NCBI RefSeq assembly: GCF_900010725.2
Contig: NZ_LR734882.1
Coordinates: 71,683-135,682 of the forward strand
Direction: 5' to 3'
DNA length: 64,000 nucleotides
From: Planktothrix serta PCC 8927
Lineage (GTDB): Bacteria > Cyanobacteriota > Cyanobacteriia > Cyanobacteriales > Microcoleaceae
Below, one piece after another: positions 44,896 through 53,476 of the stretch. Made by a program: the position numbers and the translations under genes. Every line of letters begins with the position of its first letter. The stretch's first letter is position 1. The notes under the pieces were generated by a model. The model was not told where the DNA came from, did not search any database, and worked only from the letters and a program-made list of their open reading frames with translations.

Positions 44896-47800
44896 TTATT
44901 TTGCTTCCACTGGCAGCCCCAGAACCCCCTTTAAATATATTCCCGTGTAAGATTTATTGTTTTTAGCAATATCTTCCGGTGTTCCTTCCGCAATTAATTC
45001 TCCGCCTTTATCTCCTCCCTCTGGCCCTAAATCAATTACCCAATCTGCACAACGAATCACATCTAAATTATGTTCAATTACTAAAATAGAATTCCCTTTA
45101 TCTACTAACCGTTGTAACACATTTAACAGTTGATGCACATCATAAAAGGATAAACCCGTTGTCGGTTCATCAATTAAATATAACGTTTTTCCCGTTGCGC
45201 GTTTGGATAATTCTGACGCTAATTTTACCCGTTGTGCTTCTCCTCCCGATAACGTTGGCGCAGGTTGTCCTAACTGAATATAACCTAAACCCACATCCAC
45301 TAAAGTTTGTAATCGACTCGCCGCCCTGGGAATATTTTCAAACACTTCTAAAGCGGTTTCTACAGGCATATTTAACACATCTGCAATGGAATATCCTTTA
45401 TATTTCGCCTGTAACGTTTCCCGATTATATCTCGCTCCTTTACAGACTTCGCATTGTACATAAACATCCGGTAAAAAATTCATTTCAATAATATTAACCC
45501 CCTGTCCGCCACAAGCTTCACAGCGTCCGCCTTTAACATTAAAAGAAAATTGTCCGGCTTTATAACCTCTGGCTTTAGCTTCAATAGTTGCTGTAAAAAC
45601 CTCTCGAATAATATCAAAAACTCCGGTATAAGTTGCAGGGTTAGATCTCGGAGTCCGACCAATAGGAGATTGATCAATCACAATTACTTTATCCAATGCG
45701 TCTAACCCTTCTACTGTTTTTAAATCCTTGGGAAAGGGAACTTTTCGGGTAAAATGATGTTGTAAAGCGGGATAAAGTAATTCATTCATTAAGGTTGATT
45801 TTCCTGAACCGGAAACTCCCGTAATACTCACGAGTTTTCCTAATGGAATTTCAACGGTAATATGATTTAAGTTATTGCGAGTGGCGTTACTTAATTTAAT
45901 GCTTTTTCCATTACCTGTTCTTCGGTTTGCGGGGGTAGCAATTTTTAGGCGTCCTGATAAATAAGCACCCGTTAATGAAGTTTCTGATTTTAACAAAACG
46001 TCGATATTTCCTTGAGCAACAATTTCACCCCCATGCACTCCCGCCCCCGGCCCAATATCAACTAAATGATCCGCCGCCCGAATGGTTTCTTCATCATGTT
46101 CAACCACAATTAAGGTATTACCTAAATCTCGTAATTTAATTAAGGTATTTAAGAGTTTATGATTATCCCGTTGATGTAACCCAATACTCGGTTCATCTAA
46201 CACATACAAAACCCCCGTTAACCCGGCTCCAATTTGAGTGGCTAACCGAATGCGTTGAGCTTCTCCTCCTGATAATGTTGATGCAGTTCTGGCTAAGGTT
46301 AAATAATCTAATCCCACATCCAGTAAAAATTGTAATCGAGCTTTAATTTCGCGCAAGACTAATTCAGCAATTTTTGCTTGGCGTTCGGTCAGGTTTAACT
46401 GATTAATTCGATCTAAACAATCCCGAATGGAAACTTCTGTTAATTGATTAATTTGATATTGTCCGACGCGCACCGCTAAAGCTTCTGATTTTAACCGTTT
46501 TCCCTGACAATCTTCGCAAGGTTGATCAATTAAATATTGTTCTAATTTCTGCTTTTGTAATTCTGAAGCAGTCTCCTCATATTGACGTTGTAATAAGGGA
46601 ATAACTCCTATGTAGGGTCGATAATATCCTTTGTTTTCTCGATAGCGAGAATCCGTTTCAATTAAAATCGGTTCTTCTGAACCATAGAGGAGGATTTTTT
46701 GTTGTTCTGGAGTCAGATGATTCCAAGGAGTAGTAATCTCAAATCCAAAGGCTTGACTGACACTATGGAGCAAAGAAAGATAATAAGTATTATCTTTTTC
46801 TGACCAAGGAGTAATGGCGGTATAAACGGGTTGAGTTAAATCAGGAATGACTAATTCAGGGGAAAAGGTTTTCAGATGTCCTAAACCATGACAACGGGAA
46901 CAAGCACCAAAGGGAGAATTAAAAGAAAATAACCGAGGTGAAAGTTCTTCCATCACCGCCCCATGTTCAGGACAGGCGAAATTCTCAGAAAAAACCAGTT
47001 GTGATGAAATAGATGAAGCTTCTAAATTTTCGGTTTCTACTTCGTAAGAAGTATCGCTATTTTCTGCAACATTTTTATCTCCAGATCTTGCAATTTTTGG
47101 GTCAGTTGATATATACTTATTATTAGACCGCGACGCGGATACCTTATCAGATGTATCATCTAATACCTCTATTACCGCAATTCCACTAGATTGCTTTAAA
47201 CAAGTCCCCAAAGAATCGGCTAGACGTTCCTCCATCCCTGGCTTTTTAATTAAGCGGTCAATCACGATTTCAATCGTATGAGTATAATTTTTATCTAACT
47301 CGATATTTTCTGACAGTTCAAAAACCTCGGAATTGACCCTGACGCGAACAAATCCTTGGGAGGCTAAACTGGACAATAATTTGCGGTGAGTCCCCTTTTT
47401 CCCTCGGACAACAGGAGCAAGAATCATAAATTTGGTGCGGTCTGGGAGTTCCATGATCCGATCGCACATTTCATCAATCGTTTGGGGCGCAATATTGCGA
47501 TCGCAAATCGGACAATGGGGTTGACCCGCACGACCAAACAGCAACCGCAAATAATCATAAATCTCCGTAACCGTCCCCACCGTAGACCGGGGGTTATGGG
47601 AGGTTGATTTCTGGTCAATGGAAATAGCAGGACTCAACCCTTCAATCGCATCGACATCGGGTTTATCCAGTTGTCCGAGAAATTGTCGCGCATAAGCACT
47701 CAGTGATTCTACATAGCGGCGCTGACCTTCGGCGAAAATGGTATCAAAGGCTAAGGAAGATTTACCCGAACCGGAAACCCCTGTAAATACAATTAAGCGA

Positions 47801-47919
47801 TCGCGCGGTAATTCTAAATCAATATTTTTCAAATTATGTTGTTTCGCACCCCGAATACGAATACTGTTGGGGGTGTTGTTGGGATAGGGTAGGGGGTCAG
47901 AAAGTGATGTTGAGTTCAC
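44896..47919 (-). CDS. uvrA: Excinuclease ABC subunit A
   Basis: The 1007-residue protein holds two ABC modules: Walker A GVSGSGKSSLAFDT and GVSGSGKSTLMNEL, signatures TLSGGEAQRIRLA and TLSGGEAQRVKLA, and zinc motifs CPEHG with CSRCHGLG, and CEACGGQG with CEVCKGARY. It detects bulky lesions and loads UvrB in nucleotide excision repair. It is longer than the usual ~940-970 because of an extra ~50-residue polar segment at about residues 258-310 (DKVSASRSNNKYISTDPKIA and following). The N-terminus gives the typical IRIRGAKQHNLKNI. Confidence 0.97.
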   Translation of the reverse strand: MNSTSLSDPLPYPNNTPNSIRIRGAKQHNLKNIDLELPRDRLIVFTGVSGSGKSSLAFDTIFAEGQRRYVESLSAYARQFLGQLDKPDVDAIEGLSPAISIDQKSTSHNPRSTVGTVTEIYDYLRLLFGRAGQPHCPICDRNIAPQTIDEMCDRIMELPDRTKFMILAPVVRGKKGTHRKLLSSLASQGFVRVRVNSEVFELSENIELDKNYTHTIEIVIDRLIKKPGMEERLADSLGTCLKQSSGIAVIEVLDDTSDKVSASRSNNKYISTDPKIARSGDKNVAENSDTSYEVETENLEASSISSQLVFSENFACPEHGAVMEELSPRLFSFNSPFGACSRCHGLGHLKTFSPELVIPDLTQPVYTAITPWSEKDNTYYLSLLHSVSQAFGFEITTPWNHLTPEQQKILLYGSEEPILIETDSRYRENKGYYRPYIGVIPLLQRQYEETASELQKQKLEQYLIDQPCEDCQGKRLKSEALAVRVGQYQINQLTEVSIRDCLDRINQLNLTERQAKIAELVLREIKARLQFLLDVGLDYLTLARTASTLSGGEAQRIRLATQIGAGLTGVLYVLDEPSIGLHQRDNHKLLNTLIKLRDLGNTLIVVEHDEETIRAADHLVDIGPGAGVHGGEIVAQGNIDVLLKSETSLTGAYLSGRLKIATPANRRTGNGKSIKLSNATRNNLNHITVEIPLGKLVSITGVSGSGKSTLMNELLYPALQHHFTRKVPFPKDLKTVEGLDALDKVIVIDQSPIGRTPRSNPATYTGVFDIIREVFTATIEAKARGYKAGQFSFNVKGGRCEACGGQGVNIIEMNFLPDVYVQCEVCKGARYNRETLQAKYKGYSIADVLNMPVETALEVFENIPRAASRLQTLVDVGLGYIQLGQPAPTLSGGEAQRVKLASELSKRATGKTLYLIDEPTTGLSFYDVHQLLNVLQRLVDKGNSILVIEHNLDVIRCADWVIDLGPEGGDKGGELIAEGTPEDIAKNNKSYTGIYLKGVLGLPVEAK

Positions 47920-48075
47920 TGCATTTCCAGTGGTACAGTCCTTAATTATCTTAGCGTTATCGTAGATTTACTGAGGATGAGAATGTTGGGTTGTGTTCAA
48001 TAATTGAAGATTTGGTGAAATTGTGTTATCATAAAATATGACAAATTTGGAATAAATGAGGACTAATGCTAAGGC

Positions 48076-48456
48076 GTGACAGAAGAATGGCAAATCGAGT
48101 TTTACATTGAGTCTGATGGAACTGCACCTGTTCAGGAGTTTATCAAAGATCCGTCATTGACACCAGGGGAACTGAAGCAATTACAACTTCGCCTAAAATT
48201 GTTGAGGAGTTATGGATTAAGATTATTAAGAGAAAGATCTGATATTTTAGATAAAATTGTAACGGAAACAAATTTGTATGAATTACGATTAGATAATACA
48301 CCAAATAATCCGCGAATTTTTCTTTGTGCTTTTGTTGGAAGGCGTTTTGTGCTATTACATGGGTTTAAAAAGAAAAGTCGCAAAACACCTAAAGCGGAAA
48401 TTGGTATTGCGGTTAGACGACGCGATCGCATAATTCAACAACAGGAGGAAAATTAA
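48076..48456 (+). CDS. HigB/Gp49-like toxin (RelE/ParE superfamily)
   Basis: The 126 residues fit the phage Gp49/HigB-like family: IEFYIESDGTAPVQEFIKD, YELRLDNTPNNPRIFLCAFV and FVLLHGFKKKSRKTPKAEI. Such proteins cleave mRNA on ribosomes. It starts at a GTG with AGG close upstream, and its stop overlaps the antitoxin start (TAATG), so the pair is translationally coupled, toxin first, as in HigBA. Confidence 0.88.
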   Translation: MTEEWQIEFYIESDGTAPVQEFIKDPSLTPGELKQLQLRLKLLRSYGLRLLRERSDILDKIVTETNLYELRLDNTPNNPRIFLCAFVGRRFVLLHGFKKKSRKTPKAEIGIAVRRRDRIIQQQEEN

Positions 48457-48908
48457 TGACAGAAACAAATATTCAAGATGTTCTCGCTTTCCTTGAGCAA
48501 ATTATTCCTGATACCCCAGAAATGCAACTCATAGAAAGACAGGAATTATTTAGATTAACGTTAACTCAAGTCATGCGAAATTTACGGAAAAACTTAGGGT
48601 TAACTCAAGGGGAATTAGCAGAAAAAATGGGAGTTACTCAAAGTTGGGTTTCTAAATTAGAAAGTGCCAATAATGATCATGCTTTTGAGTCTGTGTTAGC
48701 TTATTTAGATGCGTTGGGTGCAGATTTCGAGGTCACGATTTTACTCAAGGGTAAAAAAGTAGCAGTTATTCCAGCGTTGTTGAGAATGACACCAGAAGAA
48801 TTTGAAGCATCACTATCAACAGTATTAGATGTTTCTGAAGAATTAGAAAACAATCATCAAGATATAAATAAAATGCCCCTAAACAGAATAAAATTACCTG
48901 TAGGTTGA
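48456..48908 (+). CDS. HigA-like XRE-family antitoxin
   Basis: The 150-residue protein contains a helix-turn-helix at about residues 45-75 (NLGLTQGELAEKMGVTQSWV, SKLESANNDHAFE). It should neutralise the upstream HigB-like toxin and repress the operon. The C-terminal ~50 residues are less conserved and polar. Confidence 0.88.
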   Translation: MTETNIQDVLAFLEQIIPDTPEMQLIERQELFRLTLTQVMRNLRKNLGLTQGELAEKMGVTQSWVSKLESANNDHAFESVLAYLDALGADFEVTILLKGKKVAVIPALLRMTPEEFEASLSTVLDVSEELENNHQDINKMPLNRIKLPVG

Positions 48909-49047
48909 GTTGAATTAAATCAGCCTAATTATTTAGGTGAAAAAATCTTATTATGGATGAATGAAGGGAAAAGAAAGTGTTTAGAAGCTAAAGGTTAGAA
49001 GATGGAAAAATGATCAATTATTATTATTTAATCAGGAGATTTTGGTT

Positions 49048-49263
49048 ATGTTCGTTAAAGGGATTAAAAGAGGCAAAATTATTGAGTTGTTAGAGGAAGT
49101 TGATTTTCCAGATAATCAAGAAATTTTAATAGAAATTACAGAGGTTAATGATTTTTGGTCAGCGTTACAAGATTTTAGACAAAGGGTAGATTTAGAAAGT
49201 ATTGATGATAATATTTTTGAGAATTTACGCGACAAATCACCTGGGAGAGAGGTTGATTTATGA
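49048..49263 (+). CDS. VapB-like antitoxin
   Basis: The 71 residues start MFVKGIKRGKIIELLEEVDF and end with the toxin-binding tail DFWSALQDFRQRVDLESIDD, then PGREVDL. The ATG at 49048 has AGGAG nine bases upstream. Its stop overlaps the start of a vapC remnant (ATGA), the usual VapBC layout, but the toxin is destroyed. The tail is almost identical to that of the gene at 50467-50769. Confidence 0.78.
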   Translation: MFVKGIKRGKIIELLEEVDFPDNQEILIEITEVNDFWSALQDFRQRVDLESIDDNIFENLRDKSPGREVDL

Positions 49264-49361
49264 CTCTTAAGTATTTACTAGACACTAATATTTTATCAGA
49301 GGCTCCGCCTCTTATTTCAGGTGGCAGAGCCACCCTAATATCATTTCTAGGTAAAACCTAG
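49260..49361 (+). pseudogene. vapC remnant truncated by a repeat
   Basis: The reading frame opens MTLKYLLDTNILSE, the correct PIN start with its first catalytic Asp, and is then replaced by repeat-encoded sequence (APPLISGGRATLISFLGKT) ending at a stop. No remaining PIN segment was found downstream. The truncating sequence includes the 77-bp repeat at 49323-49399. Confidence 0.85.
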
Positions 49362-49399
49362 AAACGAGGGGAGGAGGGAAGTTTTAGGAGGCGATCGCT
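49323..49399. repeat. 77-bp repeat, copy 1
   Basis: Begins GGCAGAGCCACCCTAATATC, contains the palindrome TTTCTAGGTAAAACCTAGAAA and ends TTTTAGGAGGCGATCGCT. A copy of equal length with about four differences lies at 53020-53096. This copy has interrupted vapC. Confidence 0.9.
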
Positions 49400-49506
49400 G
49401 TTATCTTAGCGTTACTATTAGCATCTGGGAGTTGTGGATTTAAAAAGGGACTGTTACTATAGTATGAGATAGTAAAAATTAAAGTCATAAAATACAGGTT
49501 AAAAAC

Positions 49507-50127
49507 ATGGAAATCAATATTGATAGTACAATCTTATCTGTAAAGTCTGAAAAGCCTTTTCTAACAAGTTCTGAACTTCAGCAGTTTATGGAATGGTTAC
49601 AATCAAATGAAACTGTCTTGGAAGCCGCTAAGTATTTAGGAGATTATGAAAAACTAATCATTCAAAATACAATTCAATCTTTGAAGCAAAGCCATCCCGA
49701 TCTATTTTTAACTTCCCAGAGGGAGGAAAAAATAACGGGTGATATCAGTTTTTATTTACATTTAATTAGAGACTCGTTAGTCCTCAGTGATAAAACAGCA
49801 TTAGATGAAGCCTTAAAACCCAATATCCTTGATACGTTATCTTTATCTCCTAACTGCTTAATTGAGTCTCTCAATGTAATTAAAAATAATATTTTTCTTA
49901 AAGAAAATGCAAAACAAGAGATTTTAGAGTATATAGACTATGCTATACAAAAGATTATTGAAAAAGACAAAAGCAAGAATTTAGAAGATGAGAATGATCA
50001 GGTTCCTTTCTGGAAAAAAATTATAGAAATTGGTACAACTGTTTCTCAAGCAGAATGGGAAAAATTACCCAAAGATTTTTCTAAAAACTTTGAACATTAT
50101 TTGTATGGGGTTGCTAAAGATTCATGA
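49507..50127 (+). CDS. Phycobilisome-like domain protein coupled to a PIN gene
   Basis: The 206 residues look like a phycobilisome (globin-like) domain: FLTSSELQQFMEWLQSN, KLIIQNTIQSLKQSHPDLF and DISFYLHLIRDSLVLSDKTA followed by CLIESLNVIKNNIFL match the helix pattern of allophycocyanin-like proteins. The chromophore Cys that normally precedes the (R)DLDYYLR motif is missing, so it should not carry a bilin. The C-terminal ~50 residues are extra. Its stop overlaps the start of the PIN gene by four bases, a toxin-antitoxin-like layout. Whether it acts as an antitoxin is inference. Confidence 0.65.
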   Translation: MEINIDSTILSVKSEKPFLTSSELQQFMEWLQSNETVLEAAKYLGDYEKLIIQNTIQSLKQSHPDLFLTSQREEKITGDISFYLHLIRDSLVLSDKTALDEALKPNILDTLSLSPNCLIESLNVIKNNIFLKENAKQEILEYIDYAIQKIIEKDKSKNLEDENDQVPFWKKIIEIGTTVSQAEWEKLPKDFSKNFEHYLYGVAKDS

Positions 50128-50411
50128 AGTTTATTTTCTTGGATACTTCATATTTACAAGCTTTAGCTAACCCAGGTGATGATTTACATCAACGTGCTAT
50201 AGAAGTAACAGAAAGGCTGGGTGTGTTTGTTCCTGTTACCAGCGAATTGTTTAAAAGCGCTGTTAAATTTTATAGTCAAAGATTGGATAAAGGTTACAGC
50301 TTAACAGACTGTGCTTCAATGTTGATTATGCGTCAAAAAGGAATTCAAGATATTTTGACTTATGATAAACATTTCCTGCAAGAAGGGTTTAATGCTTTGC
50401 TTAGAGAATAA
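50124..50411 (+). CDS. PIN domain protein with internal deletion
   Basis: The 95 residues start MKFIFLDTSYLQALANPGDD and end SLTDCASMLIMRQKGIQDIL, TYDKHFLQEGF, a PIN fold. PIN proteins of this group are normally ~135-140 residues. The joint TSELFKSAVKFY appears to skip ~40 residues, including the second acidic region (TSEMVLTE-type). It is probably an inactive toxin remnant. It overlaps the upstream gene by ATGA. Confidence 0.7.
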   Translation: MKFIFLDTSYLQALANPGDDLHQRAIEVTERLGVFVPVTSELFKSAVKFYSQRLDKGYSLTDCASMLIMRQKGIQDILTYDKHFLQEGFNALLRE

Positions 50412-50466
50412 GATAACCTTTAGAGGGTATTATAGAAAGAAAATTGTAAAAAGAGGTTAAGTCAAT

Positions 50467-50769
50467 ATGACCGAGATTAGTCCTAATCATCCAGTGGATG
50501 AAGAAAAAAAGAAACGGTTAGAAGCTAAAGGCTGGAAAGTGGGAACTGTGGCTGAGTTTTTACAACTAACGCCCGAAGAAGCAATGTTAGTTGAAATTAA
50601 GTTAGCCTTAAGTCGGAATAATCAAGAATTTTTAGTAGAAATTAGAGAGGCTAATGATTTTTGGTCAGCGTTACAAGATTTTAGACAAAGAGTAGATTTA
50701 GAAAGTATTGACGATGATACTTTTGAGAATTTACGGGATAAATCACCTGGAAGTAAGGTTGATTTATGA
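50467..50769 (+). CDS. Chimeric antitoxin-like protein
   Basis: The 100 residues join two families. The N-terminal ~50 (MTEISPNHPVDEEKKKRLEA, VGTVAEFLQLTPEEAMLVEI) are of a type seen in DNA-binding antitoxins. The C-terminal ~45 (NDFWSALQDFRQRVDLESID, PGSKVDL) are nearly identical to the antitoxin at 49048-49263. Recombination between two antitoxin genes is the simplest explanation. A vapC start overlaps its stop but decays at once. Confidence 0.7.
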   Translation: MTEISPNHPVDEEKKKRLEAKGWKVGTVAEFLQLTPEEAMLVEIKLALSRNNQEFLVEIREANDFWSALQDFRQRVDLESIDDDTFENLRDKSPGSKVDL

Positions 50770-50813
50770 CGGTTAAGGTAATCAATAACCAACCTCATTT
50801 CTGTTTAATATAG
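50766..50813 (+). pseudogene. vapC start remnant
   Basis: ATG overlaps the antitoxin stop (ATGA) and reads MTVKVINNQP before stopping after 15 codons. The opening MTVK matches the opening of the other vapC remnant (MTLKYLLDTN). The rest of the PIN gene is gone. Confidence 0.6.
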
Positions 50814-52210
50814 CTTTTAAAAATGGGATTTAGAGTCAATAGCGATCGCTCTCCAATTTCTACTTTTTCAATCAAGCTACGCCGAATTAAGGATTTTATA
50901 ACCTGCAAAAATTCAGATTTTGATAGTTCAATGTCAAGAAGGGTTTCAGAAAAATTAACAGGTTGATCTTGATTAGCCAACCCATGAATTACCTGTTTTT
51001 CTGATAGCGATAAACGTTCTAAATGCAATTCCAGAAGATGTTCTAAATCTCCTAAATAGATATTTTGTTGATCGGCTAAAAATAGGGAAACACTGCCATT
51101 ATAGATCTCTTTAATGGTTGCAGCGATAATCTTTAACCAGGAAGGATGACCTTGATATAGGGTAATTAATTCTAACCAGTTTTCCTCATCTTTTAATCCT
51201 TTCTGTCTTAAAATTTCTGTTGCTGCTTCTCCTAAACCTCTCAAATTTAAGCTTTTTAGAGGTTGATTCTCTGCTTCTAAGGTAACAATTTCTCTCGGTG
51301 TTGTCCAACTCAGGAGAATCAAACAACTTTGATGACTAGATGTGGTAACTTTTCTAAAAAATTTACTATAATCTTGATATTCAGGTAAATATTGACCTGC
51401 TAACTCACCAATTTGAAAAATTTCCTGCACATCATCCAGAATCACTAAACAGCGAGACTGACGAAAACAGTCAATAATTGTAGATAAGGGGGTTTGTTGA
51501 GATTGATAAAAAAATTCTTTGAGTTCGGTTTCGAGTCTTGACAGGGTAAGGCGGTTACTTAAGTTTTTCCAGATAATATAATCAAATTCGGTATTAATTT
51601 CTTCGATAAGTTGAAGCGTTAACGCACTTTTCCCAATTCCACTTAATCCATAGATTGTAATCAGGCGAGTGTGTTTTTCTAATATCCATTGTTTGAGGGT
51701 GGAGAGTTCGGAAGTGCGAGCGTAAAAGTCTGTTAATGTCGGTGCATCTATTAAGTTGATAATTGGAGACTCATTTGGGGTTTGGGCAGTTTCTGGGGGA
51801 GATTGCGATCGCTGTCTAGTATCTTCTGGATATTTACTATTTTCTTGGCAAATATTAATATGAGTATTAATTTTACTACTAACAATCTCTGAAGAAGAGT
51901 TTACATAATTGTAAATATTATATCCCGCTTTTCTTTCTAAACTAGAACAAACATTAGACTGTTTAATATCTTCCCCTAACACATCCGATAACGTCTTCCA
52001 TAATTCCGCAGCTATATTTTTAACATGGGAATTACTACGATTACAAGTTTTAGCAATTTCTTCATATTTTAATCCTTGCCAAGTTCCTTCTAAGATAGCC
52101 ATTTCCACAGAATCCAGGTGTTTCTCCGTTTTGGCAAATACAAGATCATCTGTCCATTGCAACAGTTCCTCTGTAGTCATAGATGAAGTTAGGGTTAAAA
52201 TTTGGCTCAA
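50795..52210 (-). CDS. NB-ARC ATPase with vMAP-type N-terminal domain
   Basis: The 471 residues start with a ~90-residue HTH-like domain (WTDDLVFAKTEKHLDSVEMA, YEEIAKTCNRSNSHVKNIAA) typical of vWA-MoxR-associated proteins in cyanobacteria. After a Ser/Pro linker comes an NB-ARC ATPase: P-loop GLSGIGKS at 188-195, Walker B CLVILDDVQEI near 255, and a C-terminal winged helix (RRSLIEKVEIGERSLLTLNP). The protein ends there, without WD40, TPR or other sensor repeats. STAND ATPases of this type act as signalling or defence switches. It is divergent from an unknown gene. Confidence 0.85.
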   Translation of the reverse strand: MSQILTLTSSMTTEELLQWTDDLVFAKTEKHLDSVEMAILEGTWQGLKYEEIAKTCNRSNSHVKNIAAELWKTLSDVLGEDIKQSNVCSSLERKAGYNIYNYVNSSSEIVSSKINTHINICQENSKYPEDTRQRSQSPPETAQTPNESPIINLIDAPTLTDFYARTSELSTLKQWILEKHTRLITIYGLSGIGKSALTLQLIEEINTEFDYIIWKNLSNRLTLSRLETELKEFFYQSQQTPLSTIIDCFRQSRCLVILDDVQEIFQIGELAGQYLPEYQDYSKFFRKVTTSSHQSCLILLSWTTPREIVTLEAENQPLKSLNLRGLGEAATEILRQKGLKDEENWLELITLYQGHPSWLKIIAATIKEIYNGSVSLFLADQQNIYLGDLEHLLELHLERLSLSEKQVIHGLANQDQPVNFSETLLDIELSKSEFLQVIKSLIRRSLIEKVEIGERSLLTLNPIFKSYIKQK

Positions 52211-52395
52211 TGCAATCTTACTTTATCGTACTTTTCCATACTTTGACAAGTCTATCCTCGATAAATTGATAAAAAACTTTATAAAACTACTGACTTTATC
52301 GGACTTATTAGGATTGTCATCTTTAGATATTACAAACTATACTGATAGACAATTGTTGAGTTTCATAACCTGAGTAGTCTACCCTCTTAATTATT

Positions 52396-52971
52396 ATGTT
52401 GTCTGCTACTTTAACAGCATCTTTTCTTCCTCGTAGCGGGTTCTATGGAAGTTTTACCCTAGATATTGCCATCGCTTATTACGAAAATGGACAATGGATT
52501 TCTCAAGGTTGGAGTCACTTACGAGTACGAGTAGAACCTAATCGTCAGAAATTTGATGATCTTAAAAGTCTGAAGAAATTGTCTCTTGTTACTTATTTTG
52601 ATAAAGTAGTGCTTTTAAACCAGCCCCTTAGACAGAGAGAATATTATTTTTATATAGAACGACATGAGAATTTTCTGGATATTTGTCAACTCCATAACGT
52701 AAGGACGTTTTATCCGTTAAGCCATAAATACGCAATTGGTTCATATCGCCCTTGTTTTTGGTTGGAATATGGGGATTTTAAAAAGTACAATGCCAGGTAC
52801 TCTGGGAATGGACTAGATCGTTTTTGTGACAATGTGTTTTCTGGAAAAAAATGGGTTAATGGTTGGTATTATATTGATGTCGGAAATGCCTCTGACTATA
52901 CAATAGAATTTGAATTAAGTCAACATTCTCACACTCATTATCATCTTCCTCATCCTCCTCATCCTCACTAA
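52396..52971 (+). CDS. Unknown protein with His-rich tail
   Basis: I do not recognise this 191-residue protein. It is rich in aromatic residues and beta-prone (GFYGSFTLDIAIAYYENGQW, YYFYIERHENFLDICQLHNV) and ends in a His/Pro-rich tail (SHTHYHLPHPPHPH), perhaps metal-binding. There is no signal peptide or membrane helix. It is transcribed divergently from the NB-ARC gene with a ~185-bp gap, so a shared regulatory region is likely. A functional link is only suggested by position. Confidence 0.6.
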   Translation: MLSATLTASFLPRSGFYGSFTLDIAIAYYENGQWISQGWSHLRVRVEPNRQKFDDLKSLKKLSLVTYFDKVVLLNQPLRQREYYFYIERHENFLDICQLHNVRTFYPLSHKYAIGSYRPCFWLEYGDFKKYNARYSGNGLDRFCDNVFSGKKWVNGWYYIDVGNASDYTIEFELSQHSHTHYHLPHPPHPH

Positions 52972-53019
52972 TTAGGCTTTCCTCGTTCCCAGGTAGAACC
53001 TGTGAATATTGTATCAGTT

Positions 53020-53096
53020 GGCAGAGCCACCCTAATATCATTTCTAGGTAGAACCCAGAAACGAGGGGAGGAGGGGAGTTTTAGGAGGCGATCGCT
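53020..53096. repeat. 77-bp repeat, copy 2
   Basis: Matches 49323-49399 over its full length with about four differences. It lies between the unknown gene and the DUF5615 gene. A related partial palindrome (CCTCGTTCCCAGGTAGAACC) precedes it at 52981-53000. Confidence 0.9.
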
Positions 53097-53116
53097 CTAA
53101 TTTATTAAGATAATAG

Positions 53117-53476
53117 TTAATAAGGAATCCAGTCTAATTTGTCTAACCACTCCTCAACTTCAGTAATCTCCCAAATTAACACTAAAGATTCTGACCAAGT
53201 TCTAATTGTACCACCTGGACGTAACCAAACTAATCCCCAAATATGTCCACCTTTTCCCCAATGATCCTGCAAATGTCCTCCCATACTATTGCGGTTGTCT
53301 GTTACTAATAATCGTTGGGAGATTTCCAAATAATTCAGCAGTTCTGGATCAAGGGTTCCTAATGGGGGTGCTTCTGGTTCTCCAACTCTGATAATATCAA
53401 TATCTGAATTAAAACGTTGTACCGCTAACTTCAATTTTGGGGGTAAATTTTCATCAAGGAGAAACCGAACTTTCAT
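53117..53476 (-). CDS. DUF5615-family PIN-like toxin
   Basis: The 119 residues begin MKVRFLLDENLPPKLKLAVQ, with the LLDENLPP motif of DUF5615, and later LLVTDNRNSMGGHL, where the Asp is part of the PIN-like acidic site. DUF5615 proteins are predicted RNase toxins that pair with DUF433 antitoxins, as seen here. Its start overlaps the end of the antitoxin gene by 23 bases. Confidence 0.88.
   Translation of the reverse strand: MKVRFLLDENLPPKLKLAVQRFNSDIDIIRVGEPEAPPLGTLDPELLNYLEISQRLLVTDNRNSMGGHLQDHWGKGGHIWGLVWLRPGGTIRTWSESLVLIWEITEVEEWLDKLDWIPY

Noticed and set aside
52131-52373. 80-residue plus-strand frame between the NB-ARC gene and the unknown gene
   Set aside because: It begins inside the opposite-strand NB-ARC gene and otherwise covers AT-rich promoter-like DNA.
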